Shown one piece after another: positions 8,358 to 17,876 of a DNA stretch of 64,000 bases; the first letter of the stretch is position 1, and every line of letters starts with the position of its first letter. The stretch is from assembly GCF_004342605.1 (NCBI RefSeq), contig NZ_SLZL01000015.1, positions 1-64,000 of the forward strand, in the 5' to 3' direction. This DNA comes from Caulobacter sp. BK020. Its GTDB lineage: Bacteria > Pseudomonadota > Alphaproteobacteria > Caulobacterales > Caulobacteraceae. The translations under genes and the position numbers were made by a program. The notes under the pieces were generated by a model, which made no database searches, was not told the origin of the DNA, and was given only the letters and a program-made list of their open reading frames with translations.

Positions 8358-8449
8358 CGTCTCAATCCCTATCCGCGCCGATCGTCTTTCGACTTAAGGC
8401 CCCCGCGCGCGCGCCGCAACCAATGCCGCACGGCTTGTCGCCGGTGCAT

Positions 8450-8470
8450 GACCGGTTATATTACCGGTTA
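8450..8470. promoter_or_regulatory. Near-palindromic ACCGGT repeat before the VapB-like gene, probable autoregulatory operator
   Basis: ACCGGTTATATTACCGGTTA (8451-8470) has two ACCGGT cores 12 bp apart. Read as an inverted repeat, the 18-bp site matches in 8 of 9 positions per arm. A further CCGGT lies at 8441. It is immediately upstream of the antitoxin start at 8483, where toxin-antitoxin operons usually bind their own antitoxin. Confidence 0.6.
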
Positions 8471-8482
8471 CAAGGAGCGACC

Positions 8483-8782
8483 ATGGCTGACGCACAACGA
8501 CGCGCCGTCGAGAACAATAGGCGACGCCTGCGCGAACAGGGGCTGGACCGCTTCGAGGTGCGCGGTCTGGAGTCCGACAAGGCCCTGCTGCGCGCGGTCG
8601 CCAAACGGCTGGCGCGCAATGACGAGGCGGGCGCCCGGTTACGAGCGGACATCGAAGCTCGAATGTCGCCCTCGCCGGACCAGCGCGGCGGCGTCCTGCG
8701 CGCCCTTCGCCGATCGCCGCTGGTGGGCGCGGATCTGGACCTGGCGCGTGAAACCACCGCCGGACGCGACATTAATCTATGA
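8483..8782 (+). CDS. Antitoxin of a VapBC-type pair
   Basis: 99 aa, highly charged, starting at the ATG after AAGGAGCGACC. Residues MADAQRRAVENNRRRLREQG and the following FEVRGLESDKALLRAVAKRL suggest an N-terminal DNA-binding segment and a helical C-terminal part that would wrap the toxin. It overlaps the PIN-domain gene by the ATGA tetranucleotide, so the two are translationally coupled. The family is inferred from length, charge and partner. Confidence 0.75.
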   Translation: MADAQRRAVENNRRRLREQGLDRFEVRGLESDKALLRAVAKRLARNDEAGARLRADIEARMSPSPDQRGGVLRALRRSPLVGADLDLARETTAGRDINL

Positions 8783-9216
8783 CGCGATACCTGCTCGACA
8801 CCAACATCATCAGCAACATCGTCAAACCCGAACCGTCGGCGGCGCTGATGGACTGGATGGCCGACCAGCGCGACGCCGACCTCTACATCTCGACCTTCTC
8901 CCTGGCCGAAATCCGCCGTGGCATCCTGCAGAAGCCCGAGGGCCGGAAGCGCCGGGAACTCGAGGCCTGGTACCTGGGCGACCTTGGTCCCAAGGCCCTG
9001 TTCGGGACCCGGGTCCTGCCGTTCGACGAGGCGGCCGCCGAGACGTGGGCGCAATTGATGGCCGAGGGTCATCGGCAAGGCTCGCCGCGCAGCGCCCTCG
9101 ACATGATCATCGGCGCCGTCGCCCAGGCCAACGCCTGTGTCGTGGTGACGGACAACGAGCGTCATTTCGTCGGCGCGGTGGAGGTGTTCAACCCCATGCG
9201 ACCGATCGGCGGCTGA
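8779..9216 (+). CDS. PIN-domain ribonuclease toxin (VapC-like)
   Basis: 145 aa. The PIN acidic residues are all present: Asp7 (YLLDTNII), Glu44 (SLAEIRRG), Asp108 ([11 protein letters not shown]) and Asp125 (VVTDNERHF). VapC toxins are Mg-dependent endoribonucleases that cut tRNA or rRNA and are held inactive by the co-encoded antitoxin. The [16 protein letters not shown]-terminus is typical of the FitB/VapC branch. sfsA starts 2 nt after the stop. Confidence 0.92.
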   Translation: MTRYLLDTNIISNIVKPEPSAALMDWMADQRDADLYISTFSLAEIRRGILQKPEGRKRRELEAWYLGDLGPKALFGTRVLPFDEAAAETWAQLMAEGHRQGSPRSALDMIIGAVAQANACVVVTDNERHFVGAVEVFNPMRPIGG

Positions 9217-9217
9217 C

Positions 9218-9982
9218 ATGCTCCTCCCGCAACCGATGACGCGCGGCGTGATCGTCCAGCGCTACAAGCGATTCTTCTGCGACCTGGTGCTGGACGACGG
9301 GCGGCAGGTCACCGCCCACTGCCCCAACTCCGGCGCCATGCTGGGCGTGAACCTGCCGGGCCAGGGGGCGTGGGTGTCGTGGTCGGACGATCCCAAGCGC
9401 AAGCTGGCGGCGACGCTGCAGTTGGTCGAGGCCGGCGGTCCCGACGGCAGGGGTCTGGTGGGGGTCAACACCCACCTGCCCAACAAGCTGGTCGCCGAGG
9501 CCCTGGTCGGCGGGGTGATCCCCGAGCTGACCGGCTACGCCTCGATCCGACCGGAGGTGAAGTACGCCGCCGCCAGCCGCGTCGACTTCCTGCTGACCGA
9601 CCCCGACCGCCCGCCGTGCTGGCTGGAGGTCAAGAACGTCCACCTGTCGCGCGCCCCGCCGCTGGCCGAGTTCCCCGACTGCAAGGCCGCCCGCTCGACC
9701 CGCCACCTGGAGGACCTGGCCGCCCAGGTGCGCGAGGGCCACCGGGCCGTGGCCCTGTTCGTGGTCCAGCGCGAAGACTGCGACCGCTTCAGCGCCTGCG
9801 CCGACCTCGACCCGGCCTTCGCCATGGCGTTGGATCGCGCCGCGGGCTCCGGAGTCGAAGTGTTGGTCTATGGATGCGAGGTCACGACGGAGAGCGTGCG
9901 GATTGATCGGCGGCTGAGATGGAAGCCTTGCCCATTCACCAACGAAGTTGCACGCCAAGTCCCTGACCGGCCTAGACGCTAG
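9218..9982 (+). CDS. sfsA: SfsA, sugar fermentation stimulation protein homologue
   Basis: 254 aa, slightly longer than usual (about 235-240). Diagnostic stretches are KRYKRFF-like [36 protein letters not shown], and the nuclease-fold core [21 protein letters not shown]. The family has an OB fold plus a PD-(D/E)XK-like domain and binds DNA; its exact role is unresolved. An alternative start is MTRGVIV at 9236. The 3' end overlaps the convergent nuclease gene by 4 nt. Confidence 0.93.
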   Translation: MLLPQPMTRGVIVQRYKRFFCDLVLDDGRQVTAHCPNSGAMLGVNLPGQGAWVSWSDDPKRKLAATLQLVEAGGPDGRGLVGVNTHLPNKLVAEALVGGVIPELTGYASIRPEVKYAAASRVDFLLTDPDRPPCWLEVKNVHLSRAPPLAEFPDCKAARSTRHLEDLAAQVREGHRAVALFVVQREDCDRFSACADLDPAFAMALDRAAGSGVEVLVYGCEVTTESVRIDRRLRWKPCPFTNEVARQVPDRPRR

Positions 9983-10917
9983 CGGCTTTGTAGCAGCGTC
10001 GCGTACGGCATCAGCCGATAGGCGGCGCATAGCGCGGCCTCAATTGCCGACAGTTGAGCCTCGACGCCGCCATCCATGTCGATGGCCGGGACCTTGATCG
10101 CCAGCGAAGCCGTGCCGCCTTTCTGTACGACGGCAATGTCATCCGACCAATTCGCCTTAATGGCGAGGATATCTTCGATCCTGCGGCCTTCGAAGCCGAT
10201 CTCCACGACCTCCTGATCAAATTTGTGGTGTATTTTGACCCCCTTAGGAAAGTCGTGCCCCTTCAGGATAATCCAGTTCGACTTGTTTCCACGGCCGCTT
10301 GGCTTCGCCATGCGTATTTTCGGATGGCGCTCTCGTAGTAGCTTCCAGTAGGCAAAATGAAAGGCCGTCTTCGAGGCGCTGATGGCCATGGTGTAGCCAC
10401 GGCGACCCTGCTCAATAGCCTCCAGCATAATTTGCCTTCGCCAGGCCGCGCGGCGACCCGACTGTTTCTCAAACCACTCGGCGATGCGTTCGTACGGAAA
10501 ACGATGCTGGTAGGCGCTTGTCGCGCTCAGCCTCCCCAGGTACCGCAGTGGCGCGCAGATCACCGTCACGTAGTCGTCGACCTTTTCCGTCTCGCGAGAT
10601 TTGATACCGCGCAAGTGATAGCGCTCGCCTTGCAAATCCTGCTCCGGCGCGGCGATCTTGTTCTCGATCAGCACTGCGATCCTGAGTCCATTCACCACAA
10701 CGCGGAGCAATAGATCGGTTTCGCCATCGGTGTCGGACAGGCTGTGCCACGCCCCAGCGGGCGACGCGTTCACGATGCCGATCTCACGGCAAAACCAGTC
10801 AACGAAATCGTCGCTGACATGGAACTCTTCCATCAGCAGCAGATCGACATCACGCTCCGCGACATTAGCGAGATAGCGACCAAAGTCCGGGTGGGTCACG
10901 GCTAGGGCAACGTCCAT
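9979..10917 (-). CDS. PD-(D/E)XK nuclease superfamily protein
   Basis: 312 aa. The catalytic core is [13 protein letters not shown] followed by [12 protein letters not shown]...QGERY (Asp68, Glu85, Lys87), the pattern of the PDDEXK_4-type family. That family is often found in defence or mobile regions. The rest (for example [21 protein letters not shown]) resembles no domain I can name. Codon use is clearly less GC-rich than neighbours, and the gene has no operon partner, both consistent with horizontal acquisition. It could be a solitary defence nuclease. No methylase or helicase lies beside it. Confidence 0.8.
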   Translation of the reverse strand: MDVALAVTHPDFGRYLANVAERDVDLLLMEEFHVSDDFVDWFCREIGIVNASPAGAWHSLSDTDGETDLLLRVVVNGLRIAVLIENKIAAPEQDLQGERYHLRGIKSRETEKVDDYVTVICAPLRYLGRLSATSAYQHRFPYERIAEWFEKQSGRRAAWRRQIMLEAIEQGRRGYTMAISASKTAFHFAYWKLLRERHPKIRMAKPSGRGNKSNWIILKGHDFPKGVKIHHKFDQEVVEIGFEGRRIEDILAIKANWSDDIAVVQKGGTASLAIKVPAIDMDGGVEAQLSAIEAALCAAYRLMPYATLLQSR

Positions 10918-11144
10918 TTACGTGATCCCTCGATTAGCTCTGGAGACCAGTTCGCACGATATCGCGCAGGATGACCGATGGTCGCCAGCGTGGCGAGACT
11001 CTGGCGCGAGATGTTCGCGTCTCCTGGCGGAGGCGGGCGTTGAACTTCCGTGCTATCATTGCGACATAAGCCCCGAAGAGATCCGCCTGTCGCGCCGCAT
11101 TGCCTGGCGAGACGCGCCGACCGTTACAGCCTGAGCAGACCGCC

Positions 11145-11975
11145 ATGACCCTTGAAGACACGGCCGAGATCGAAGCCGAGACCCGCACCGGCGCGATCAA
11201 GATCCACAAGCCCGCCGACTTCGAGGGCATGCGCAAGGCCGGCAAGCTGGCGGCCGAGTGCCTGGACATGCTGATCCCGCACGTCGTGCCCGGCGTGTCG
11301 TCCGACCACCTGGACACCCTGGCCCGCGAGTTCATCCTCGACCACGGCGCCCTGCCCGCCTGCCTGTTCTATCGCGGCTATCCCAAGACGGTCTGCATCT
11401 CGCGCAACCACGTGGTCTGCCACGGCATCCCCGGCGAGTGGAGCTTGCGCGAGGGCGACATTGTCAACATCGACGTGACGGCGATCGTCGACGGCTGGCA
11501 CGGCGACACCTCGCGGATGTACGGCGTCGGCGAGGTGGGCCCGCGCGCCCGCCGGCTGGTCGAGATCACCTATGAGGGCATGAAGCGCGGCCTGGACGCG
11601 GTGAAGCCGGGGGCGACCCTGGGCGACATCGGCCACGCCATCCAGTCCTATGTCGAGGCCCAGCGCTGCAGCGTGGTGCGCGACTTCTGCGGCCACGGCC
11701 TGGGCAAGGTGTTCCACGACGCGCCCAACATCCTGCACTTCGGCCGTCCCGGCCAGGGCGCGGTGCTGAAACCGGGCATGTTCTTCACCGTCGAGCCGAT
11801 GGTGAACCTGGGCAAGCCGGCGGTGAAGGTGCTGGGCGACGGCTGGACGGCCGTGACCCGCGACAAGTCGCTGTCGGCCCAGTGCGAGCACTCGATCGGC
11901 GTGACCGAGGACGGCTACGAGGTGTTCACCGCCTCGCCGGCCGGCCTGTTCCAGCCGGCCATCCAGGGCGGCTGA
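11145..11975 (+). CDS. map: Type I methionine aminopeptidase
   Basis: 276 aa, full length. The metal ligands are in place: Asp110 and Asp121 (NIDVTAIVDGWHGDTSRMY), the histidine of CGHGLGKVFHDAP, Glu of FFTVEPMV and Glu of QCEHSIGV. The enzyme removes the initiator Met from nascent proteins in the cytosol. The ATG at 11145 is chosen over 11100 because homology begins at MTLEDTAEIEAE. radC follows on the same strand. Confidence 0.96.
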   Translation: MTLEDTAEIEAETRTGAIKIHKPADFEGMRKAGKLAAECLDMLIPHVVPGVSSDHLDTLAREFILDHGALPACLFYRGYPKTVCISRNHVVCHGIPGEWSLREGDIVNIDVTAIVDGWHGDTSRMYGVGEVGPRARRLVEITYEGMKRGLDAVKPGATLGDIGHAIQSYVEAQRCSVVRDFCGHGLGKVFHDAPNILHFGRPGQGAVLKPGMFFTVEPMVNLGKPAVKVLGDGWTAVTRDKSLSAQCEHSIGVTEDGYEVFTASPAGLFQPAIQGG

Positions 11976-12030
11976 GACTGGACAACCCTCAATTGATCTG
12001 ACCTAATCTGCTCTCGCGTTCGAGGGTGCG

Positions 12031-12828
12031 ATGGTCAGCGGCAGATCACTGAAGGCGACCCCGCCGGGCCTGGCCGACGCCGCCCCGGCCAGCGCCCCTG
12101 CCCAGAATGTTCTCGCCCAGGGTGTTCTCGCCCAGAGTCCGGCCGCCAAAAGTCCGGCCGCCCACCAGCTGGGCCACCGCGAGCGCCTGCGCCAGCGGGC
12201 CAAGGCCGGCGGGCTGGTCGCCCTGCCCGACTACGAGCTGCTGGAGCTGTACCTGTTCCGCACCTTCGCGCGCGGCGACGTCAAGCCGATGGCCAAGGCG
12301 CTGCTGGCCCGGTTCGGCTCGTTCGGGGCGACGATCTCGGCCTCGATCGAGGAGCTGAAGACCGTGCCCGGGGTCGGCGAGACCGCCGCGATCGACCTGA
12401 AGCTGCTGCACGAGGCCGCCCTGCGGGCCGGCCGCGACAAGATCGCCAAGCGGACGGTGATCTCGTCCTGGACGGCGCTGCTGGGCTATGTCCGCGTCGC
12501 CCTGGCCAACGAGCCGCGCGAGCAGTTCCGCGTCCTGTTCCTCGACAACAAGAACCAGCTGATCGCCGACGAGGTGATGAACCACGGCACGGTCGACCAC
12601 GCCCCGGTCTATCCGCGCGAGGTGATGCGCCGGGCGCTGGAACTGTCGAGCAGCAACATCATCCTGCTGCACAACCACCCGAGTGGCGACCCGACCCCGT
12701 CGCGGCCCGACATCGAGATGACCAAGCAGATCGTCGAGGCCGGCAAGGCGCTGAAGATCGGTGTCCACGACCATCTGGTGGTCGGCCGCGACGGCGTGGC
12801 CAGCTTCAAGGCGCTGGGGCTGTTCTGA
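12031..12828 (+). CDS. radC: RadC-family JAB/MPN-domain protein
   Basis: 265 aa. The helix-hairpin-helix segment ([20 protein letters not shown]) and the C-terminal JAMM-like metalloprotease motif [14 protein letters not shown] are intact. The N-terminal 45 residues are an Ala/Pro/Gln-rich low-complexity leader built partly from 15-bp tandem repeats (12106-12165). The family was historically linked to DNA repair but its biochemical role is unclear. It sits downstream of map, a common alphaproteobacterial arrangement. Confidence 0.94.
   Translation: MVSGRSLKATPPGLADAAPASAPAQNVLAQGVLAQSPAAKSPAAHQLGHRERLRQRAKAGGLVALPDYELLELYLFRTFARGDVKPMAKALLARFGSFGATISASIEELKTVPGVGETAAIDLKLLHEAALRAGRDKIAKRTVISSWTALLGYVRVALANEPREQFRVLFLDNKNQLIADEVMNHGTVDHAPVYPREVMRRALELSSSNIILLHNHPSGDPTPSRPDIEMTKQIVEAGKALKIGVHDHLVVGRDGVASFKALGLF
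12106..12165 (+). repeat. 15-bp tandem repeats (2+2) inside radC
   Basis: Two units of the type NNTGTTCTCGCCCAG (12106-12135) are followed by two units of AGTCCGGCCGCCNNN (12136-12165), all in frame in the radC leader. This is a likely site of length variation between strains. Confidence 0.65.
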
Positions 12829-12899
12829 GGCGGCGCGGCCTTGACCGCGCCCGCCTGATCCCCGAGCGTGGCCGCCGCCCCCCTCGCGCCGGAGCCCCG

Positions 12900-14135
12900 A
12901 TGTCCCGCCTGCTGACCGCCCTGCTTGGCTCCGCCGTCCTGTTCGCCACGACCGCCCACGCCGCCAACGCGCCGGTCTCCAAGGCCGATCGCGCCTTGCA
13001 CGAGAAGGTCCTGACGCTCGACACCCATCTGGACACCCCCGAGCATTTCGCCCGCCGGGGCTGGAGCATGGTCGAGCGGCACGAGGTCAAGGCCGACGGC
13101 ACCCAGGTGGACCTGCCGCGCATGGACGCCGGCGGCCTGGATGGCGGGTTCTTCGTGATCTACACCGCCCAGGGCGAGCTGACCGCCGAAGGCTATCGCC
13201 AGGCCCGCGACTTCGCCCTGGAGCGGGCGACGCAGATCCGCGAGATGGTCGCGGCCCATGCCGACAAGTTCGAACTGGCCTACACCGCCGACGACGCCGG
13301 GCGGATCAACAAGGCCGGCAAGAAATTCGTCTTCCAGAGCATGGAGAACAGCTGGCCGCTGGGCGAGGACCTCACCCTGATGGACACCTTCTACAAGACC
13401 GGGGTGCGGATGGCCGGGCCGGTGCACTTCAAGAACAACCAGTTCGCCGACAGCTCGACCGACAAGCCGATCTGGCATGGCTTCTCGCCGCTGGGCCTGC
13501 GCTGGCTGGCCGAGGCCAACCGGCTGGGGATCCTGGTCGACGTCAGCCACGCCTCGGACGACGTGGTCGACCAGGCCGTGCAGCTGTCGAAGGTCCCGAT
13601 CATCGCCTCGCACTCGGGCGCCAAGGCGATCTACGACCACTCGCGAAACCTGGATGACGGCCGGCTGAAGAAGATCGCCGACGCCGGCGGGGTGATCTGC
13701 ATCAACTCGGTCTATCTGAAGAACACCGCCGCCAGCCCCGAGCGCGTGGCCGCCCTGAAGGCCCTGGGAACCGCGCCCGACAGCGAGACGGCCACCGAGG
13801 CCGAGATGGTGGCCTATCTGAAGAAGCGCGCCGAGGTCGACGCCAGGTTCCCGCCCGTGCGCGCCAGCTTCGAGGACTTCATGGCCAGCCTGACCCACAC
13901 CCTGAAGGTGGTCGGGCCCGAGCATGTGGGAATCGGCGCCGACTGGGACGGCGGCGGCGGGGTGATCGGCTTCGAGGACGTCGCCGACCTGCCCAAGGTC
14001 ACCGCGCGGCTGAAGGCGGCCGGCTACAGCGACGCCGACGTGGCGGCGATCTGGGGCGGCAACGTGCTGCGCATCGTCCGCCGGGCCCAGGACTACGCGG
14101 CCCAGCAAGCCGCCAAGGCCAAGCCTATCGGATAA
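12900..14135 (+). CDS. M19 membrane dipeptidase (renal dipeptidase family)
   Basis: 411 aa with an N-terminal signal peptide ([21 protein letters not shown]). The binuclear zinc ligands of the family are visible: [10 protein letters not shown] near residue 40, the bridging Glu in [19 protein letters not shown] and [17 protein letters not shown]. The C-terminal [11 protein letters not shown] closes the barrel. It hydrolyses dipeptides and related substrates and should be periplasmic. It has no clear operon link to radC upstream (71-bp gap). Confidence 0.92.
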   Translation: MSRLLTALLGSAVLFATTAHAANAPVSKADRALHEKVLTLDTHLDTPEHFARRGWSMVERHEVKADGTQVDLPRMDAGGLDGGFFVIYTAQGELTAEGYRQARDFALERATQIREMVAAHADKFELAYTADDAGRINKAGKKFVFQSMENSWPLGEDLTLMDTFYKTGVRMAGPVHFKNNQFADSSTDKPIWHGFSPLGLRWLAEANRLGILVDVSHASDDVVDQAVQLSKVPIIASHSGAKAIYDHSRNLDDGRLKKIADAGGVICINSVYLKNTAASPERVAALKALGTAPDSETATEAEMVAYLKKRAEVDARFPPVRASFEDFMASLTHTLKVVGPEHVGIGADWDGGGGVIGFEDVADLPKVTARLKAAGYSDADVAAIWGGNVLRIVRRAQDYAAQQAAKAKPIG

Positions 14136-14183
14136 CGCGGTTATCGTTTAGGTTGCCCGGACATCGGTCCGGGAGGGTTCCGA

Positions 14184-14837
14184 ATGGTTCGTCACGCGTG
14201 CTGGGCCGGCGTCGCCGCCCTGCTCTTCTTCGCCGCGCCCGCCACGACCTGGGCCGCCAGCTTCGACTGCGCCAAGGCCGGCTCGCCCACCGAGAAGGCG
14301 ATCTGCAAGAACGCCTCTATCTCCAAGCTGGACGAGCAGGTGGCCGTGGCGTTCAAGGCGGCCCAAAGCCTGTGGCCGGCGGGAAACTGGTCGACCTTTA
14401 TCCGCAGCGAACAGCGGTGGTGGCTCAAGGACCGCGACCGAAACTGCAAGGCCGACATAACTTGCCTGAAGCAGGACTACGAACGCCGCCTGACCTTCCT
14501 GACCCATCCCAGCCTGAAGTGGATGGGCCGCTATGTCGGCGGGAGTTGTCCCAAGGACGGGGTCTATCTGGACGTGACGCCCAGTTATCCGGACGCCGGG
14601 ATCGGGGTCGAGCTCTATATCTGCCCCAACTCCAGCGGGAACATGCTGCTGCAGGCCGAGGGCGACGTCGACGCGTCCGGCAGGCTGAAATTCGACGACG
14701 CCGGCTGCCCGCGCGTGCTGGCCTTCACCCAGGACACCGCGACCCTGTCGTCGCCGAAGGGCGATCGCTGCGCCCTGGGAACGGACTCGCGCGTCTTCCG
14801 GCGCGATCCGGCCAAGTCGCCCTATCTGACGGAGTAG
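14184..14837 (+). CDS. LprI-like (DUF1311) secreted protein, first copy
   Basis: 217 aa with a signal peptide ending near TTWAAS. The LprI/DUF1311 module follows at once: SFDCAKAGSPTEKAICKNASISKLDEQVAVAFK, with conserved cysteines. The second half carries three or four more cysteines, suggesting disulphides in the periplasm. The family includes lysozyme inhibitor LprI, but inhibitor function here is unproven. It lies 3 nt upstream of a paralogue. Confidence 0.85.
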   Translation: MVRHACWAGVAALLFFAAPATTWAASFDCAKAGSPTEKAICKNASISKLDEQVAVAFKAAQSLWPAGNWSTFIRSEQRWWLKDRDRNCKADITCLKQDYERRLTFLTHPSLKWMGRYVGGSCPKDGVYLDVTPSYPDAGIGVELYICPNSSGNMLLQAEGDVDASGRLKFDDAGCPRVLAFTQDTATLSSPKGDRCALGTDSRVFRRDPAKSPYLTE

Positions 14838-14840
14838 GCC

Positions 14841-15527
14841 ATGACCCGCGTCGTCGCCGCCCTGGCCGCCCTGCTGCTGATCGCCCTCGCCCCGTCCCTG
14901 GCCGCCGCCGCCAGCTTCGACTGCGCCAAGGCCCGGACCAAGGTCGAGAAACTGATCTGCAAGGATCCGCAGCTGTCGCGCCAGGACGAGGATCTGGCCA
15001 AGGCCTATGGCGAGGCGCTGAAGCTCTGGGACGGCCAGATCGCCGCCTATGTGAAGCTGAGCCAGCGCGGCTGGGTCGCCTCGCGCGCCTTGTCGGCGCC
15101 GGGGATGGGCGGAGGCGGGGAGCTCTGCGAGGACGATGGCGCCGCCCTAGCCTGCCTGCGGACCATCCATGCCGACCGCATCGCCGTGCTGAGGAGCTCC
15201 GGCTTCCGGCTGAGCGGGATCTATGCGCGCGGTCAGGACTTCCTGCGCATCAAGGCCACGCCGACGGGGCTGGAGTTCGCCTACCAGCTGGCCGACGCGA
15301 ACATGTCGCAAGGCTTCACCGCGGACGGCGCCCAGGTGAAGGTCGTCCCCGGCCAGACCATCGTCGCCTTTCCGCTCACCGGGACCGGCCCCGACGCCTG
15401 CCGCCTGGACGCGTCGTTCAGCGCCGACGAGGTGACGCTGACCCAGAAAGGTCCGTGCGGCGGCGCGAAGCTGGGCGGCTGGTGGAAACGGGACCAGGCG
15501 CGGGACCCGGAAGCGGAGATGTTCTGA
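14841..15527 (+). CDS. LprI-like (DUF1311) secreted protein, second copy
   Basis: 228-aa paralogue of the gene just upstream with the same plan: signal peptide (LLLIALAPSLAAAAS), then SFDCAKARTKVEKLICKDPQLSRQDEDLAKAYG, and a cysteine-containing C-terminal domain. The two copies share the N-terminal module but have diverged C-terminal halves, which suggests tandem duplication with specialisation. A strong hairpin follows the stop by 2 nt. Confidence 0.85.
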   Translation: MTRVVAALAALLLIALAPSLAAAASFDCAKARTKVEKLICKDPQLSRQDEDLAKAYGEALKLWDGQIAAYVKLSQRGWVASRALSAPGMGGGGELCEDDGAALACLRTIHADRIAVLRSSGFRLSGIYARGQDFLRIKATPTGLEFAYQLADANMSQGFTADGAQVKVVPGQTIVAFPLTGTGPDACRLDASFSADEVTLTQKGPCGGAKLGGWWKRDQARDPEAEMF

Positions 15528-15528
15528 T

Positions 15529-15560
15529 CCGCTCATCCCGGCGAACGCCGGGATGAGCGG
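15529..15560. repeat. Perfect hairpin, D-family palindrome, possible bidirectional terminator
   Basis: A 15-bp perfect stem (CCGCTCATCCCGGCG / CGCCGGGATGAGCGG) with an AA loop lies between convergent genes (LprI-like and msrQ). There is no T-run. The same core occurs at 34932-35034 and 46025-46151, so this is an interspersed repeat that may double as a terminator. Confidence 0.75.
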
Positions 15561-15577
15561 AGTATGGGAGGCCTAGT

Positions 15578-16300
15578 CTAGGCTCTCGATCTCGCCCAAG
15601 CCTCCCACACCCGCCATCCCAGCAGCACCGCCAGGATCGCGGCATAGACCAGCGGCGGCCGGTGGTCGGCCTTGACCAGCAGGTAGTAGTGGACCACGCC
15701 CAGCGGGACGATCAGGTAGATCAGCCCGTGCAGCCTTTGCCAGGTCGCCCGGCCCAGGCGGATCACCCAGCCGTTGGTCGAGGTCACCGCCAGCGGGATC
15801 AGCAGTACGAATCCGGCCATGCCCAGGGTGATGAAGGGCCGCTTGAGGATGTCCTTCCACAGCTGGCCCCAGTCGAAGAACAGGTCGACGCCGATATAGG
15901 TCAGCAGGTGCAGGCAGACGTAGGCGAAGGCGAACAGGCCGATCGTGCGGCGAAAGCGGACCAGGCGCGGCTTGTTCAGGATCCGCGCGGCCGGGGTGAT
16001 CGCCAGGCCCACCAGCAGCAGGCGCAGGCCCCAGACGCCGATCTGGCGGATCAGAGCCTCGATCGGATTGGCCCCCAGGTCGCCGCTGACCCCCCGCCAG
16101 GCCAGCCAGGCCAGCGGCGCGAAACAGGCCAGCCAGACGGCGGCGTAGACCAGGTTGTCTTGGGTCTTGGAAGGACGCTTGCGCCGGCCCCCTCCGTCGG
16201 CCTTGCCGACACCTCCCCCAGAGGGGGAGGATCTGCGCCGAGCCAGATGCTCCCCCCTTGGGGGAGCTGTCGCGGAGCGACTGAGGGGGTCCCGCGCCAT
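15578..16300 (-). CDS. msrQ: MsrQ, heme-binding membrane subunit of the methionine sulfoxide reductase
   Basis: About 240 aa. Six hydrophobic helices after residue 48 and the sequence FRRTIGLFAFAYVCLHLLTY with further His (WQRLHGLIYL, GVVHYYLL) match the YedZ/MsrQ ferric-reductase-like family, which passes electrons through the inner membrane to MsrP. The ATG at 16300 overlaps the msrP stop (ATGA). Residues about 4-38 are encoded by an interspersed B-family repeat (16188-16290), giving an odd Gly/Arg/Ser-rich extension before the normal N-terminus near KTQDNLVYAAVW. Confidence 0.92.
   Translation of the reverse strand: MARDPLSRSATAPPRGEHLARRRSSPSGGGVGKADGGGRRKRPSKTQDNLVYAAVWLACFAPLAWLAWRGVSGDLGANPIEALIRQIGVWGLRLLLVGLAITPAARILNKPRLVRFRRTIGLFAFAYVCLHLLTYIGVDLFFDWGQLWKDILKRPFITLGMAGFVLLIPLAVTSTNGWVIRLGRATWQRLHGLIYLIVPLGVVHYYLLVKADHRPPLVYAAILAVLLGWRVWEAWARSRA
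16188..16290. repeat. B-family palindromic repeat inside the msrQ coding region
   Basis: Half-element CCCCCTCCG...ACCTCCCCCAGAGGGGGAGG is followed by half-element ATGCTCCCCCC..GGGGGAGCTGTCG..CGACTGAGGGGG. Other copies are at 49991-50100, 52258-52357 and 52734-52833. Here the repeat is kept open in frame. Confidence 0.85.
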
Positions 16301-17220
16301 CAGAAGTCCCGCTTCAGGTCCATGCCGCGATAGAGGTCGGCGACCCACTCGCCGTAGCCGTTGAACGGCAGGGTCTCGCGGCGGCGGAACTCGCCGATCC
16401 GCCGTTCGGTGGCCTGCGACCAGCGCGGGTGGTCCACGGCCGGATTGACGTTGGAATAGAAGCCGTACTCCCGCGGCGCCAGCACGTTCCAGGCGGTGGC
16501 CGGCTGCTTCTCGATCAGGCTGATCCGCACGATCGATTTGGCGCCCTTGAAGCCGTACTTCCAGGGCACGACCAGCCGCAGCGGCGCACCGTTCTGGTTG
16601 GGCAGGACGTCGCCATAGAGGCCCACGGCCAGGAGGGTCAGCGGGTGGGTCGCCTCGTCGATCCGCAGGCCCTCGCGATAGGGCCAGGCCAGGGTGTCCC
16701 ACCGCTGGCCCGGCATTTCGGAGGGCCGCATCAGGGTCTCGAAGGCGACGTATTTGGCCTTCGAGGTCGGCCTGACCTGGGCCAGCAGGTCCTTCAGCGG
16801 GAAGCCCACCCACGGGATCACCATCGACCAGCCCTCGACGCAGCGCATGCGGTAGATGCGCTCTTCCAGCTTCTGGCCCTTGATCAGGTCGTCGATCCCA
16901 AAGGCGGCCGGCTTCTCGCATTCGCCGTCGACGCGCACCGTCCAGGGACGGGTCTTCAGGGTTCCGGCGTTCTCCGACGGGTCCTCCTTGTTGACCCCGA
17001 ATTCGTAGAAGTTGTTGTAGCTGGTGATGTCCTTCTTCGAGGTCTTGGGCTCGGTGGTCGAGAAGCCGGGGCTGTAGGCCAGGCCGCGCGCGCTGGCTGT
17101 TCCGGCCGCCGCCTGCAGCCCCAGCCCCGCCGCCCCGCCGATGAAGTCGCGCCGGCGCAGATACAGGCTGCGGTCGGTGACGTCGCTGTCGGTCAGGTCG
17201 GGGGCGTGGCGGATCAGCAT
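16300..17220 (-). CDS. msrP: MsrP, periplasmic methionine sulfoxide reductase catalytic subunit
   Basis: 306 aa. A Tat signal ([20 protein letters not shown], twin arginines at 22-24) is followed by the molybdopterin oxidoreductase fold. Cys127 in MRCVEGWSM is the molybdenum ligand, and [18 protein letters not shown] is family-typical. It reduces methionine sulfoxide in periplasmic proteins, with electrons from MsrQ encoded next in the operon. The C-terminus ([17 protein letters not shown]) matches the usual end. Confidence 0.95.
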   Translation of the reverse strand: MLIRHAPDLTDSDVTDRSLYLRRRDFIGGAAGLGLQAAAGTASARGLAYSPGFSTTEPKTSKKDITSYNNFYEFGVNKEDPSENAGTLKTRPWTVRVDGECEKPAAFGIDDLIKGQKLEERIYRMRCVEGWSMVIPWVGFPLKDLLAQVRPTSKAKYVAFETLMRPSEMPGQRWDTLAWPYREGLRIDEATHPLTLLAVGLYGDVLPNQNGAPLRLVVPWKYGFKGAKSIVRISLIEKQPATAWNVLAPREYGFYSNVNPAVDHPRWSQATERRIGEFRRRETLPFNGYGEWVADLYRGMDLKRDF

Positions 17221-17463
17221 GGCGGGCTCCGGGGAAGCTACTCTGGAAGATACGTATCGGAAGCGCCAATGGTTACATGGGCCGAGGCGCCTTCCCGCGC
17301 CGCTTGTGATCGCCCAAAAGGCGAGGCTGCTTCGTATGCACTTTTAACTAGTATTTCTCTTAATTTCGCGCATAGATAGCTCTTGAGCGCCGCCGGCTGT
17401 CGGCGACGTCGTCTTCCGTCGACCCATGCCGGCGGGCGGAAGTCGAGACACAGGGAGAGCGTC

Positions 17464-17835
17464 ATGGGTTTCTATGGTCCTGAACCATTCGACACGGCCG
17501 AGGCGACCTACGTCTGGACCGGCCTGCGCGAGCCGGGCTTCTTCAGCGTCAGCGTCAAGGGCGCCGCGCCGAACTTCACCAGCGGCATCCAGCTGGTCCG
17601 TGATCCTCACTTCGTCGGCGGCCTGGCGATCGACGTGATGGGCTGGACCGGCCCATTGGCCAAGGGCACGACGCCCTACGCGGTGCATGCCACGTTCGGC
17701 GGCCTCTATCTGCCCAAGATTCTTATCGTGGGCCAGAACAAGCGCCTGCTGATCGACGTGAAGGAGATCCCCTTCACCACCGACGAGGCCTATGTGAAGC
17801 ACCTGACGGCCGCCCGAAGCCTAGAAACGGCCTAG
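17464..17835 (+). CDS. Conserved hypothetical protein
   Basis: 123 aa starting at the ATG after GGGAGAGCGTC. Sequence such as TYVWTGLREPGFFSVSVKGAAP and TPYAVHATFGGLYLPKILIVG suggests a small beta-rich cytoplasmic domain. There is no signal peptide and no motif I can name. Codon use is normal. It stands alone between msrP (divergent) and an E-family repeat. Confidence 0.7.
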   Translation: MGFYGPEPFDTAEATYVWTGLREPGFFSVSVKGAAPNFTSGIQLVRDPHFVGGLAIDVMGWTGPLAKGTTPYAVHATFGGLYLPKILIVGQNKRLLIDVKEIPFTTDEAYVKHLTAARSLETA

Positions 17836-17876
17836 AGTCTAGGGCGGATCGGCGTTCAGTCACGCTCTCAATGGGT

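Noticed and set aside
10922-11134. A 70-aa plus-strand ORF upstream of map
   Set aside because: It overlaps the probable map promoter region, has no ribosome-binding site and shows no family features; it was left as intergenic.
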